A DNA stretch of 64,000 nt from Nigrospora sphaerica (GCA_018287875.1 JAGVVL010000025.1:558001-622000), one strand, 5' to 3'. Positions 48,401 through 60,876 are shown, counted from the first letter of the stretch. The notes: generated from the sequence alone by a model not told the origin. A program made the numbers and translations.

Positions 48401-49386
48401 CTGTTATCGTCATCCCCATCCGCCGCGTGTGCGTGTTTGCCGGCAGGGGAGGATGGGGGGCGAGCTCGGCCCACGGCCGCATCATGCTCACCTCCCCTAG
48501 CCTTGCCTCAACCGCGCCGAGCAACCATGGCTTGGCGGCGGATATATTGAATACGCGGGCCCATCCGCGACCGACACCGTCCGCCAGGCCGTGCCGCGCA
48601 TGGTCCAGCCGTACCATCAGGGCGCTGCGACATCCGGCTGCCTGACCACGCAAGACGCGCCCTGTCTCATGCCCGGCCGCCAGCAAGTCATGTTGGTACG
48701 TGCTCGACCGCCGCGCGTGGGCTTCATGTGCCCAAACCAGCTCCTTGATCCCGCCTGGCTCTACCAGCCTCCCAGCCCTTAGGCGGAAAACGGCTGGCCC
48801 GGAACGACACATCGCACCGTGGCCTTTGCGAGCTTGTGGCTTGTTGAACTCGGACCATGCCCCTTCCCCAACTTTGGCGGCCTCTCATAACCTTGGCATT
48901 TGTTGACCCGCGGCCCTGTTTTTTCCCACCGTCTGGCGGGTGTCGTGTGGTCGGTCCGCTGATCGCCCTCCGGCTGCTTCCGAGACAGATATCCGGGCCA
49001 TGGCCATCTCGGAGGATTGGCGAGTGGCGAAATGAATTCACGGCGAAGTCGTGTCGGCCGTGGGTGGCCACCAGTCTTGGGACTGACACCGTGACTCTGC
49101 GCCGGACTCGGCCAGCCAGCTTGCATACAATTCGCTCGTGCCTGTTGTCTCTAGGCATTGTAAGTCACGGTGGCATCCTAGGTCGTCGCAAGCAATGCAC
49201 GCTACCTGGTTGTCTGGCAGCCGCGCTCTGTTGTTGTTCGCGCGCCACCGCCACCCCTGAATGGGTCTTTCGTTCGACCCACGTTAGTATACTGTGGGCT
49301 TGGCTCCAGCTGGCGCCACCTCAAGTGGAAACATTGATGACATGAATATAGACCCTAACAACGAGCAAACTAGCAACCAACAACAA
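45472..49386. other. Intergenic region between CYSTM and tRNA-Ser
   Basis: 3.9 kb without a supportable gene. The first few hundred bases should be the CYSTM leader and promoter (purine-rich, G-run near 45738-45749). Frames such as 45973-46833 minus, 45847-46779 plus and 48201-48812 minus have no domain, and overlap each other in a way expected from GC-rich DNA. Nothing else recognised. Confidence 0.5.
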
Positions 49387-49489
49387 GGCACTTTGGCGGA
49401 GTGGTTAACGCGATGCCCTGCTATTTGGGTGACCCCGATAGTGTAAGGCATTCCCTTCGGGGGCGTGTGTTCGAATCACACAGGTGTCG
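49387..49489 (+). tRNA. tRNA-Ser(GCT) with a 22-base intron
   Basis: Mature parts 49387-49423 and 49446-49489 (81 nt). Acceptor stem GGCACTT pairs with AGGTGTC (two wobbles). D arm GCG/CGC with GAGTGGTTAA loop. Anticodon stem ATGCC/GGCAT with loop CT-GCT-AA, so the anticodon is GCT (serine AGC/AGT codons). The long variable arm (TCCC/GGGG) is the serine class II feature. T arm GTGTG-TTCGAAT-CACAC. The intron (49424-49445) sits one base 3' of the anticodon, the canonical position. A T-run follows. Confidence 0.95.
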
Positions 49490-49492
49490 ATC

Positions 49493-49502
49493 TTTTTTTT
49501 TT
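49493..49502 (+). terminator. RNA polymerase III terminator of tRNA-Ser
   Basis: Run of ten T residues beginning four bases after the tRNA 3' end, followed by a second T-run at about 49506-49516. Confidence 0.9.
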
Positions 49503-52500
49503 CTATTTTTTTTTTTAGGCTATTTTCGCTCTTGCTGGTCAAGCCGTTTGGTCAGCTATCTGCTACGTAAGTCGGTTCGAGCGAGGTCTCTTGGCTGGTT
49601 GTCGACGAATTGGCTCTCCTCCCATCTGGAACCTGCCGGCTTCCACCGACCGATGACCCGCTGCCATGGAAAGTTTTGGATGCGGGCGGCCCCTGTTCGC
49701 TAGCAACATTTGAAATGAGAAGAAAGAAAGCCTACGGGTTTCATGGACCGCTTGACAAGGCCGGATGGAGCATGGGAGGGAGGGGTTGAGGGGCATAGGA
49801 ACTATTTTCTATATCATGCTTCCCCTCTCGCCTTGCCTTTGCTTTTTGGGCGGGCCGCATGGGCAAAGTCGGCGCGGGTGTTGGATGGTTGTTGCGTTTG
49901 CACCTACCATGCTCAGGACGGGTTGTACAATGGCGTTTTTGCCCGTCGTCACGAACGGGGGGCCTGCTCACGGGTTCCAATGCGCCGGTCCGTGGGACGG
50001 CGCCATCACACCCGTGTTCGGCAGGCATTGCGGCTCTCTTTCCGTCTGCTAGGGGCGTGGGTTCAAGCCGATATCGACACAGCTGACGGGACGAGAGGGC
50101 GCGGGGTGCGCGAGGTTGTAAATACAGACTCCCTGAGTTTCCCCTGCTCGACAAGAAGTGCATCATCTGCCAACGGAGGGTTCCGAGCCGAGAGAGCCCT
50201 GGGACCGGGCAAGTCCCCTCCAAGTTGAGTGATGGACTCGTAGAGTTGAAGCCCGAATAGGCAAGCGTGGTGGGTGAGTGCCATGGCGGCCCTGCAGCCG
50301 TCTTTACATGTGCTCCCGGCACTCTCGCTTCCTTAGGCCACTCGGGGGGGGGGGGGGGCTGGGCACGAACTAAACTTTCCCTTCGCTTCTCTATTTCCCT
50401 CTCTCTCTTCTACGCCCTGGCAAAAACACATGGCGCCAGTCAGCGCAAGCCGAAACATGTGTGCGCAAGTTGGGTGAAAGGTGGGAAAAGAGACGCTTGC
50501 GAGGGGAACAAAGCTCTCTGGACCAAATTGATTATCGTAGCAAGGAAAAGTGGAAGCAAGCGGGGGAGAAAGGGGGGTTTTCCCGGGGGGAATCATGACT
50601 TCGGGAAGGCGCTTCTCGGCTTTACCCATCCCCGCGCTTCCCCTCGCTTACCAGATCGAGGGAGGGGGAAACGAAAGTGAATCACAGGGTCAGGTTGGGA
50701 ACGTAGGAATGCACGCTCACCCCTACACACGCACACAGACACGCATAAAAAAATACACAGAAGCCCAGGCACACACCCCAACGGCTCCCCGTATGGACTT
50801 ATGTTGCCGGAAGGGGTCGTCGACCCGGACGTGTACGTCACACGAGCATGTCTGCCGCTGCAAGGTACGCCGCCCTCTTCCCCCGCGCCGCCTCCCTCGC
50901 GGCCCGGCACCGGCAGCGGCCGAGAAGGCGGGTTGAGGGAAAAGAAAGACTTCTTCCCCCTTCCCCCGCTGTCCAGCCTCGGAACGAAAGAAAAGAGAAC
51001 GAACGCCTCGGATAAACCACAAACTGCCCACGACGTAGACGAGGCAAAGGAGCGGGCGTGGGGAGAAGACTGCACACCGAGGAAAGCAGGGGGCCTGGGA
51101 ACGATAAGAAAGAGTTGGCGCGCTGCTTCCATATTGCTACTCTGACGGTGCTGCGCTACGAGGCGGACCGAGGGAGGGGGGGGTTTAAGGGAAGAGTAGG
51201 CTGTGGGCATAGAAGCCCATCCTCAATCGACGACCACCTCGCCGGCCGGTAGTGCTAATGACGCCCCCGTGGGAGCAAGGGACTGGCGACCCGCGACCAG
51301 TGACGGACTCCCCCGACTCGCAAATCGCCTGCTCTTTTGGTGTCTCCCCGCACGACCCGGCGAGGTCGGGCTTCGGACGATACGAGGCGGAGGGCATGGG
51401 ATTTCTAGGCTCCGGATCCCGCTTCCCTCCCCTCTCCTCCCTTCCGGTTTCGCCGTGGAGTTGTTTGACTGCCGGCACCATTTTCTCCCAGGCCCTTTCT
51501 CCCTCTCTCGTTTCCCCTTGTGCAGGGCCGTCTTTTTGGCCGTCTCCCCGTCCTCTTCCAGCCGGGGCCAAAACCGCCCTTCCCCCTTCCCTCGGAGTTG
51601 CACCTGCACAGCACCCGCGCGGCGGCGCCACGCCCCGTGATGGTAGCGCCCCGGTTCGGCGGGGACCCCAGCGACGTCCCGGCCCCGTCCAGGATATCAC
51701 TCGGAGGTGTGGACTAACGGCTTCTGGTAATACAGACCCATAACCCGATCGTCTCAAGGGAAAGAACCCCGGGGGGGAAGGGGGACGAGAGCTTGCGGGC
51801 CAGGGCTAACGCAACTGTGTGGCAGCACGCCGCCCTCCCTCCCCCTTTCTCACCTTGTTTGGCCCAGAAGCAGAACAGTCGAAGGGGGAAAGATGAAAAG
51901 AAAATGGGCCAGAGGCGAAGGAAGGAAAGGCGGTTCTGACGGGTACAGGACGGGGCCCCCAACCTAAAGTGCTCGGCGCTCTTCTCATCATGGCCACTCT
52001 TACCGTGGCGAATATGCGACGTGGTGTGCTGCTTCATAAGCCTGTTCTGCTCGAGGTTAGTTGGCCCATTGCACGTACGTAACCCGGAGGAAAAAGAAGG
52101 AAGGGGAAGCCGGCAAAGAGAGAAAGGTCGGCACCCTTACCGCGAGGCAAGGAGAACAACTTTGTTGCCGACAAAGCCGACCACCCTCAACCCACCCGGC
52201 TCGTCCTCGGCATCTGACAGAGCTTTCTACATTCTTCCTGGACGCGCCGCTCCCCGCCACGGTGCGGACGGCGACGATGAAGAGGCTCATGACGTGAGGC
52301 GCTCTAAGGAGGGAGGGAGGAGAATGGTGGGAGGAGAGCTAGGCGTGGGGAGGGGTACACGACACCGATGGGTCACAGATACATAGCCAAGGCCATCATG
52401 CTGGAGAAGGGCTATGCTCGAATATGAATTAAATCTAAGTAAAGCGTCCACGTGGAATCGTAATAATTAATCTCTTCGCAACAACTAAAACTAGTGATCC

Positions 52501-52611
52501 CAAAGGAGGGAAGATGCAAGAAGAAAATTGATTGCAAAAGGCTGGAAGGAAACAAGATTAATAAAAATAGAAATGAGCGTTCAAGGTTGAAAAGAAACAG
52601 GCGCAAACTGC
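49503..52611. other. Intergenic region between the two tRNA genes
   Basis: 3.1 kb with no supported gene. It contains a 15-base G run (50344-50358), AC-rich sequence near 50720-50780, and an unusually AT-rich patch at about 52420-52620 downstream of tRNA-Arg. A possible small spliced gene near 51989-52386 is discussed among the rejected items. Confidence 0.5.
50344..50358. repeat. Poly-G run (15 bases)
   Basis: Uninterrupted G tract in non-coding DNA. Confidence 0.85.
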
Positions 52612-52616
52612 AAAAA
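52612..52616 (-). terminator. RNA polymerase III terminator of tRNA-Arg
   Basis: Five T residues on the minus strand, eight bases downstream of the tRNA 3' end. Confidence 0.8.
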
Positions 52617-52623
52617 TGTAAAC

Positions 52624-52726
52624 CGACCCAGACGGGACTCGAACCCGCAATCTTTGCCAGACAGTAGAACCACTCAGAAGAGTGGGGTAACCGGAAAGCA
52701 ACGCCTTACCATTAGGCCACCAGGCC
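52624..52726 (-). tRNA. tRNA-Arg(CCG) with a 31-base intron
   Basis: Minus strand, mature parts 52726-52691 and 52659-52624 (72 nt). Acceptor GGCCTGG pairs with CTGGGTC with wobbles. D arm GCCT-AATGGTA-AGGC. Anticodon stem TTGCT/GGCAA, loop TT-CCG-GT, so the anticodon is CCG (arginine CGG). Variable loop AGATT. T arm GCGGG-TTCGAGT-CCCGT. The intron follows the base 3' of the anticodon and contains a CCACT/AGTGG hairpin. Confidence 0.93.
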
Positions 52727-53649
52727 TTGCTCGGTGAATCCGAGCTAAGGCGTTTGTTGGGAGAACTGCCATTTAATTCTATTCATATCTAGATTTTAAC
52801 TGATGCACCTTCCTCTCGATTTCCCCCCTCCTCCCCCCAACGCGAAAACGCACACCCTGCGCTGCTTGGCCGCACGAGTCTTTTCGAAATCGCCCGCATC
52901 CTGCGGGCGAACCGCATGCGCCGCAGCGGCCGCGGTCGAGGAAGCGACGTGCGTATCGAGGCAGGGGCAACTGGACCGGGAGCGGGCGCTTTCGTGGGCA
53001 CCTGTGCAAGCGAGGAAGCGGACGGGACTTCTTACCCAGTGCAGCAGTTCGCGGGACGGTCGAGAGCGCCTAATTGGCTAGGCGCCATGGACCGCCCAGC
53101 CAGTGCCAGCCAGTAGACGGCGTCGCCTGGTCAAACCGTAGCCGACAAATCGCATGCACGAAAACTCAAGCCTGGTACGGACGCCCTCCCTCGTCTCACA
53201 CGCATCACCTGCGTGTAGGACAAAAGGTAGCTGTCAAACCCGACCGCCCATCCTCTTCGGCGTGGACCAGGCGTGAGGGCTAACAAGTCCTCCGCTACAC
53301 AGGCGAGTGATGTATATTAGGAGTACTACCGAGAAGCAACTAATACGCGTTAAAACCATGTAATCAACAGACCTCCCGCTTCAGTAAGACGTGTTGCCGC
53401 TATTGAAAGCCCCCCCCCCCCAAAACCAACTCGTGGAGATCAGCATGCGTCAGAAACCCAGCCTGATCAGGTGGCCGGCAGGCTCGTGAAGCAGCAGCAT
53501 CGAGGATGCCGAAGAAACCCAGCCCCCGACGCACGAAGCCGGAAAAGCATAAACAAACCCAGTGTAACGGCTCATGCCTCTACAGCCGTCAACTGTCCTC
53601 TCCGCCCCTCCCATCGTTTTATTTGGATGACTGGCATAGGTTTCCCGCT
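52727..53649. other. Spacer between tRNA-Arg and the sterol reductase
   Basis: 0.9 kb. It should contain the 3' UTR of the reductase. C-run at about 53410-53420. No gene recognised. Confidence 0.5.
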
Positions 53650-55240
53650 TCACCAGATTCCCGGGATGAAGCGCCACGGGACACGGCGACAGTACTCGAC
53701 CCAGTAGGGGCCGTACTTGGCCTGACCGCGGGCCTCGTCGCGGAGGCAGCGGTGGACGAGCAGGACGAGCATAAAGATGGCATAGTACCAGACGAGCAGC
53801 GTAGCCTCGCCGACGAGGGCGCACATGGCCGAGCTGAGCAGCAGGTCGCCGACGTAGTTGGCATGGCGGGCGAGGCCCCACCAGCCGCAGGTGAGCAGCA
53901 GGCTCGTGTGCTTGGCCCCGTCGAGCGTCTCGTACGTCGCCGTGATGTACGTGGCCGGCCGCCCCCAGACCTGGCATGCCCGTCCCTTGGCCCGCCGCAC
54001 CCGGTCCTTCTGCGCGTTGACGCTCCGGAACAGCGCGTATCCCGACAGTCCCAGCGCGAACACGCCCGCCAGGCACCACGTTGGCGGCTCCGTGGGGTGC
54101 AACCCCATGTACTGCGCCTGAAGCGTGTATGTCAGCGGCAGGAATGCGAAGCACCCCCATGCCAGGTAGAAGCCGTAGTGGTCGTGCGCTATGTCGATGG
54201 TGCGCAAGTACCACGCCTCGTTCCAGAAAAAGTCGCCGATGTAGATGAACTGCAGAATCGTCATGAGCACCAACGACGCCGACATGTGCCCGTACACCTG
54301 CCGCTGGTACGCGAGGTTGGACAGGTCACTACAAGCACCCGTCAGCCAGCCGTTTTCGTGAGACAACGGAAACACGCCGATCGAGGGGGCATGGGACAAA
54401 CGTACATAACAAGCCAGGACATCATACCGACGCGCCCGTTGGTGAATAGCTTGAAATCGAAGTTGTCGCCCATCTGGGGATTCAACTCGATACCCATGTA
54501 AAGGTCGTAAGCGAAGCAGCCTGTTGCCGAGCATCGAGGGTCAGTGCTGCCGTCTCATCAATTCGACTAGCGACGGGGTTTTCCAACTCACCACTGAATT
54601 TGCGGTCATCCGGATGCGTCGGCCACACGAGAGCCTTGACGTAGGACAGCACCGTCGAAGCAAAGCCGCAGAGGTTCACGGCGATGAACAGGCCGCCCCA
54701 ATGGCGCGGAATGAAGCCGGGATCGAGCAGGCCGGCGTAGCAAAGCGCCACGACGCCAAAGTGCGTGACCGTCCAGGCGGAGAAGCCGTTCATGCGGTAG
54801 CTTAAGAGATGGCCGGCAGGCGTGAGCTGACCTGTCTTGACCTCGCCCGGCAGGACCCGGTATAGCACCGCCTGGACGGCGACCCAGCCGAGGTAGACAA
54901 ACAGGGCCTTGGCCTCGAAATGCGGGCGGTACTCCCACAGCACCGTCAGGAAGCCGTGGGTGTAGCAAGCGCGTGCGAAGGCCAACAGTGACCCTTCGAA
55001 CTGTGCCAGCGCCACGTAGAAACAGAGCGTCGCCAGCGGCGCTAGAATCATGGGTGAAGCGCCCACCATTGATCGCAGCCACGGTCGCCCTGTGGCCGCT
55101 CGACCCCATGTGCCTTTGGTCGCCGAGAGGGACGACGCACTGGGGGCCGGGGCTGCCAGGCTTTCAGTGGGCTCTTTTGCCTTCTTCGGGGGGTCGTGGG
55201 TGTCAAAGACCAACGGCCGTGTTGCCGTAGAGAAGACCAT
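53650..55240 (-). CDS. Sterol delta-7 reductase-like protein (DHCR7 type, ERG4/ERG24 superfamily)
   Basis: Three minus-strand exons, 55240-54592, 54520-54406 and 54328-53650, encode 480 residues (animal DHCR7 is about 475). Members are polytopic ER enzymes that use NADPH to reduce a ring double bond of sterols. Several blocks match DHCR7 rather than Erg4 or Erg24: GQLTPAGHLLSYRMNG, the MGIELNP-type segment with FDFKLFTNGR, FIYIGDFFWNEAWYLRTIDI followed by HDHYGFYLAWG, the stretch QKDRVRRAKGRACQVWGR, and WWGLARHANYVGDLL. The C-terminal signature HRCLRDEARGQAKYGPYW ends in FIPGIW. About eight or nine hydrophobic segments. The N-terminal 60 residues are variable. The start is the first in-frame ATG. 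Substrate specificity is inferred; a C-14 reductase is less likely. Confidence 0.88.
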
Positions 55241-57881
55241 GATTGCGGGTAAAAGTCGCCAGTGAAGGGGAATTTCTGGTTCGTATCGGCTAGGTAAAGC
55301 TAACAAGGGCAGGCAGTAGCCGGTTCGCGGGTGTCTGCAAGCAACTAGGACAGCGGGAGTTGAAAGATATAAGGGCGATGCTGTGCAAATAGCCCCTCGG
55401 CGTCCCCTGGTTGGGAGTAAGTGGTGAGGAGGACTTTAATGAGTTGTCCCGGCTCGTTCTAGGCAGTAGGTTATATGCTTTGCCAGGGCCCCTGCCCTTC
55501 TGGGAACCATCATGACCGCCGGCAGAGGGGATACAGGGACAGTGCTGCTGACACTTCCGGTACCAACGTTGGTGCTGATGCTGCTGATGTTGGCGGCGGT
55601 GCTGCCGTTGCTTCGGTTTTGGCTACTGCTGGTGCTTCCTCCTCGTCTGCTGCTTGGGTTTGCAGCTACTGCTGGTGTATATGCTTGCCGGCTGGCCTGT
55701 TCGCCTGCCCGTTGCTCTTTTCTGACGGCGCTCGGGACGGAGCCGTGCGGCATTGGCCTGACCCGATGCATCCATGGGGCCGGATGCAGGCCTATATGCC
55801 AGATTGGGAGCCCAGACTTGCGTCCAAGGCGGTTCATGTTTGGCCAGGGGGGGTTCGCGACGTTGAAACGGTCCGTCGGCGCAAACGGGCGCGGGCGACT
55901 CGGAACTCTAATCGCGGCGCTCCCACAACCGCTGCAAAGCCTTTCCGGTCGCTACGGCCCAAGGACCATGGAAACACGCAAAACGAGAAAGGCGCAACAC
56001 GGGTGTCCCAAGATCGGATGACTCCCTGTTAGTCGGTTAGTGACCGACACCCCTGGAAACTTAACCACGGACACTTCCAGTGCCGTTGCACCTGCCGACG
56101 GGGGCTCCGACTCTTGACGTACCGTCAAAAAGTACCAGCCACCACGTGGTTCGGCCGGTTATCGCAATGGAACATGCTTTCCACCGCACCCGCGTCACGT
56201 ACCATTTCCCTCCTTGGCCTGTTAACAGTCTTGCTGCGCTGCACGGCAATGTTGGACTGAGTAATCCGAGCTCCAACTCGTCTCATCATTGGGCGACGGC
56301 ACTCTCAGGGAGTCGAGGTGGGCCAAGGTCGTCGTTTGCAGAGCCCCGACCGCCGCTAAATCGCCATGGCGCCTCTTCGTCCAGGCCCGCCCGACCGAGG
56401 ACCGAGACGTTGAGTGACAGGTAGGAGACCCGATCAACCAGCTGCTACGATGAACGTATTCATCTCGCCGTCTTCGTCATCCTCTGGCCCGCGACCGCAA
56501 TTGGCGTTCCCTTGAGTCGCGGAACTTGACGGAACCTTACCTTATGAGCTTGAGGAAGACGGCCGGGCCCAGCAATGTGGCGGGCAAGGAGGGCATGTCA
56601 GGATGGAAGTAACGCCGGGACCATGATGGATGACAATTGGGAGAAGATGGATTGACGGGTGCCTCTGCCCGCCCCCGCCTGCCTTTCGATCCCGCGTCAA
56701 AAATACCCCGGGCTCCAATACGTACCTCCTCTCGCGGCCTGGGAAGCGATCCCCTGCACGCCTCGGAAGGCGCCACCTCGGCGCATCAAGTCCCGTGAGT
56801 GACACCTGACAGCATGAGTGCTTCTTTGACGCCCCCTCATTCCGGCCCTTCATGCAGCACAATTTGAACACGAGCACTCCGCGCGTTACCGCACATCTGT
56901 TGCAAACCTTGGGGAGTTTACATGTCATATCACATTGGCCATCGCTAATCGCCGCCACGCGACTTTCCGGGCAAATAGGCTGAGACATATATGTTTTATA
57001 TATTATCATTCATGGTATCGTTATGGCATATCTCGGGGGACGGCAGGGCCGCGAGAGCGAGCCAGGCCATCCCCTTCCTCCCCGTGTCGGGTCATCGGCC
57101 ATGATGACCACGGCACCACCGGCACGCTGGCGTCAACCCGTGCTGTGATGTGAACCGGGCCGAGCCCCAGCGGGCCGGTATTGCCCCTTCCTCGGCGTCC
57201 TCCCCGATTGGGAGAGCCGCCGGGATCCAAAATAGGTATTCGTCATTAGACATTGTGTGTTGGCGTGGAGGCTCGGACACCTACGTGGTGTCCGCCTGGG
57301 GGGCGCGTTTGGCTTTTTCTATCCTCTCCCTAAACTCCGTATACACCGCAAGGGTATCTTTGATGAGGGGGGGCGACTGAGTTCCCCCCTCCAAGCACCG
57401 GTGCCCATAAAACAACCACGTCCTTCGGGCTCGTCCGGGGGGGGCGGACGAGCTGAAGAAAAAGCAAGTGTATGCGCGCTCGAGTCAAAACAGTCATGAT
57501 ACAAGGAGGAAAAAGGGTTGGTTGGTCGCCATCCGCGGTGGCGAGTAATAAAAGGCGGTAAAGCATGGTAAAAGTACAAGGGTTGAAGTGTATGGTAAAG
57601 GCGGTAGCTGGGGCCGCGTGCTTGAAGCGGATGGGGCCAGGTTATGGCCAGTCAAAGATCGTGGCGTGTGGCACATCGACGGTTCGTCGTGAGGCGTAGG
57701 CGCTGTTGGGCCGGCTGCGTTTGACCGAGTAGGAAATAAGCATTATGTCGTGCCGGGATGGTTTGGTTCCGGTAGTCTATAGGAGCCATGTGACTCGTGA
57801 GTCGTGATAACGGGTCAAGGAAATCGATGCTCAGGTGCGCAGAGCAGAAAACGAGCCATAGTCCGAGCTGATCTGCCGTGT
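55241..57881. other. Spacer between the serine-rich protein gene and the sterol reductase
   Basis: 2.6 kb containing the reductase promoter and the 3' UTR of the serine-rich gene. Frames (55475-56032 plus, 56542-57009 minus, 57652-58218 minus) lack domains or are shadows. Confidence 0.5.
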
Positions 57882-60876
57882 TCATTTGCCCCAGTTGTCG
57901 CGGAGGCCAATGATGACCAGTGCGACGATGGCGCCGATGAGGAGCAGGCCAACGACCGACATGAGACGGTTGATGTTCCTCCACCACCTGGCGCTCAGGA
58001 ACTTCTTGTCGTCGAACTGGGGCTTCTCGACATTGGGGGTAGGGCCCTCGGGGATTTCCAGGCGCGTCGAGCTCAAGTGCTGCGTCGTGTCCATGGAAGG
58101 CTTCTGCGGCAACGGGAGGAGGGCGGCAATCATCCAGGCAAAGGGGAAAATCCAACCCAGAGTGAACATGATGACCTGGATGTTGCGTCGGTCGAAAGGG
58201 CCCTGGTTGGGCCCCCACGTGATCGTGGGGGGAGGCATCCAGATGCTGAAGGTTGCGGCGCGGCGATCCGTCTGAAGATGCGGCGACCAGATGCTCGACG
58301 TCATCCGGCGGATGCTCCGGCGGATGCCGATGTGCCCCATATCCACTGAAGCCTCCCGCTCGAGCGGGTGCATCTCCCTAGGGCGTCGGCGCTGGTTCTG
58401 CAGCTGCGGAGGGAAGTTGTAGTCCGCCGGCGAACCGCTTTCGGGGATGGCGCTAACGGGCCGGCTGTCGTCGGAGTAGGATAGAATCGAGGGCGTCCAC
58501 CGTCTCTCGCCACTGCCATAATAAACTCTGAAGGGGGGAATTAGCATACGGATAGCCACGTTGTCACACGGCAAAGTGGAGAGGGCTGGCAACTTACCGT
58601 GCCCATGCCGGAAGCGACGACGCAATTATGCTTCCGGTGCTCGAGCCGGGCCGCGAGCCGGGCCGCGAGCCCGACGACGAGCGCAAGTCTCTGTCGGACG
58701 GCTGGCGGTTCAGGAAGCGGCCGCTCGAGCTCATGTGCCTCAGGTGCTGCAGGTCGGCGAGGCCGTCGCCATCCTCGTCGAGGTCGCGGACGACACGCAT
58801 CGGCGGGCTGCGCAGGTTGTCTCTGCTGCGCCCAAAGGCAGGCGACGGGCTGCTGAGGGAGCGGCTGCGCGACGAGGAACCCCCCAGGTAGGAGAAGGCC
58901 TCGTGCTGCTCCGACAGGGACGACGCCGCGCTCGACTGATGGCGGAGTTGGTGCGGCGGGTCGGGGAAATCATCGGCCAGTACCATGGACGACTCGATGC
59001 TGGGCACTTGGCGGACACCGCCGCTGCCATAGCTCAGCCGGTGCGAGCCCGAGAAGCCCGCCGACGACAAGTGACGGGACGTGCGCTCGCTGGGCTCGCT
59101 CTCCGACGCGACCGTCGAAAGCTGTGAGCTCCATTGATGCGCATGGGCTTCCATCCGGTACGGTGGGAACACGTGGGCGGACGGACCGGCCCATGTAGGT
59201 GGCGGCTGTAGCGGTGGCTGGAGCAGCGAGGCGACGGACGATGTGCGAGTGCGTCCCAGCCGAACGAAGTTGGGCGTGCTGGCCGCCGACGCCGAGGTGG
59301 GGGTGTTGCCGGCCGTGGGAGTGTTAGCAACCGAGGGGGTGTCCTGGCCCAGACGGATGACGTTGGGCGTGTTGCCCAGCGAGGGGGCGTCCTGGGTGAG
59401 AACACTCGAGATGGATGAAAAGGAATGTGCGCGGGGACGAATCGACTCGGTCGCGATCGGTCTCGGCCTGTCGTACTCGGGCACCCCAAAGACCGACTGT
59501 CGATGCGTAGCGAGTGGACGCACGACCAGGCTGTCTTGGGAGAATTGCTGGTGGAGGGAGCGTCCTTGAAACGGCTGGGGGCGGGAGACGCGAGTGGGCG
59601 TCACTTCGACGGAAGCGGATGACGATGATGATTCGCCGTGGACAACGTAGTTTCGACTTCCAGGAGAGTCGGCGGCAGTGTCAGCAACGGGCGGCACCAC
59701 AGATGAGACGAAGGAAGCGTCGTCGGACGATTCGCCGAGAACCTGGTAGTTGGCCTGGCTAGGCGAGTGTCCTTCTATATCGGACGAAGGCAGTGCAGGG
59801 GAACTGGGGCGCAGCACGGTGAAATTGGCCGAGTTGCCCAGGGTCGAATTGGTCCGACCCGAGTCGGAATCGCTCGAGCTGAAGCGCGAAGGCTTCCTCG
59901 CGGCAGCCGGGGGCGGCTGGGTGGGTGATGAATCCAGCTCTTCCGGGAGGGAGGGCAGGGGTTCGTCTTCCTTGGCCTGGCGGTAATCCTCGTTGCTTGA
60001 AGATTCGTGCAGGTCGCCAATTATGCGGTAATTTGGCGACGGGTGGTAGGGATCGTCAGGTACCTCGGTTGAGGCGATGGAGCCGGTAGTGGTGGGCGAG
60101 CCGCTCCTCTCAGAGAAGCAGCTGGGCGCCGAGCTGGTGGGATGGTCTGCCGAAGTTGCGTCAAAAGAGCTTCCTCCATGCGAGCTGCGGTACGAACTGC
60201 GCCAGGTGGGGGTGATGGACGGCGGCGGCGAGCTAACGTTCACTCCCCGTCTCTCGGGGCTCCTTTTGCCAGTGGGCTTGAGCACCACTGAGAAGGTCTT
60301 ATCCGAATGCACAGCAATGACTCTATCGGCGCGGGCGCGGACGCTGGTGCTGCGGGTGCGGGTGCTGGTGCTGGTGCTAGCGCTGCTGCTGGTGCTTTGC
60401 TTTGTCGGCGTAGTGTGCTCATCATGGTAAGGGGAGCGCGGCGAGGGCGAGGGCGCATTGCGACGAGTGATATTACTACCATAGGGGGCTGTGGTATGAG
60501 CAGGGTAGTGTGGGGACGGAGAGCCAGACGAGTCTGACCCAGGTTTCGTGCCTGAAACCGCCTTCCCCTTGGCACCAGCCAATGGGAGGCGGACGGTGCT
60601 GGTCGAGGACAACTCTGAGCCGGTTCCCGGCCGGGCAATCGAGCCTTTTTGTCGGTATGGGCCGAAAATATCAGGCTGACTGTTGCTTCGGTTGGCGCCC
60701 GCCGCAGCGGCCGCCGCTCCTGGCGACTCCGCCTCATAGGGACTCCCTGCTTCGGATTCTAGCTTGGGAGGGGAGTACGGAACAGTCCGGATCGTGTTTC
60801 TGCTGCTATCCGAAATGCTGCTTTCCTGGAGCGACGGTTCCTGCTGCTTGGGCTGGGGGGACGAGCCCGGGGACAT
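57882..60876 (-). CDS. Serine-rich protein with two C-terminal transmembrane segments
   Basis: Two minus-strand exons, 60876-58598 and 58527-57882, joined in phase, encode 974 residues. An in-frame TGA lies about 90 bases upstream, so the ATG at 60876 is the likely start. Residues 1-860 are Ser/Pro/Thr-rich and disordered, with many SP and SR sites. A short motif of the type N-[YF]-x-[VI]-x-G recurs at about N282, N351, N376, N409, N505 and N536 (for example NYQVLGES and NYVVHGES). The C-terminal part is more conserved-looking (REMHPLEREASVDMGHIGIR, SIWSPHLQTDRR, WGPNQGPFDRR). Two membrane helices follow at about 876-900 (IMFTLGWIFPFAWMIAALLP) and 948-968 (LMSVVGLLLIGAIVALVIIG), separated by a soluble loop and ending in RDNWGK. 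Annotated only as serine-rich protein in related fungi, as far as I recall. Function unknown; the long cytosolic tail suggests a phosphorylated membrane scaffold. Confidence 0.88.

Noticed and set aside
51989..52386. Possible small spliced gene starting MATLTVANMRRGVLLHKPVLLE with a downstream exon ending near 52297 or 52386
   Set aside because: A donor-like gttagt and several acceptors exist, but no combination gave a recognisable product and the phase is ambiguous. RNA-seq would decide.
58561..59127. Plus-strand frame antisense to the serine-rich gene
   Set aside because: Shadow of the minus-strand coding frame, which has a coherent two-exon structure and membrane helices.
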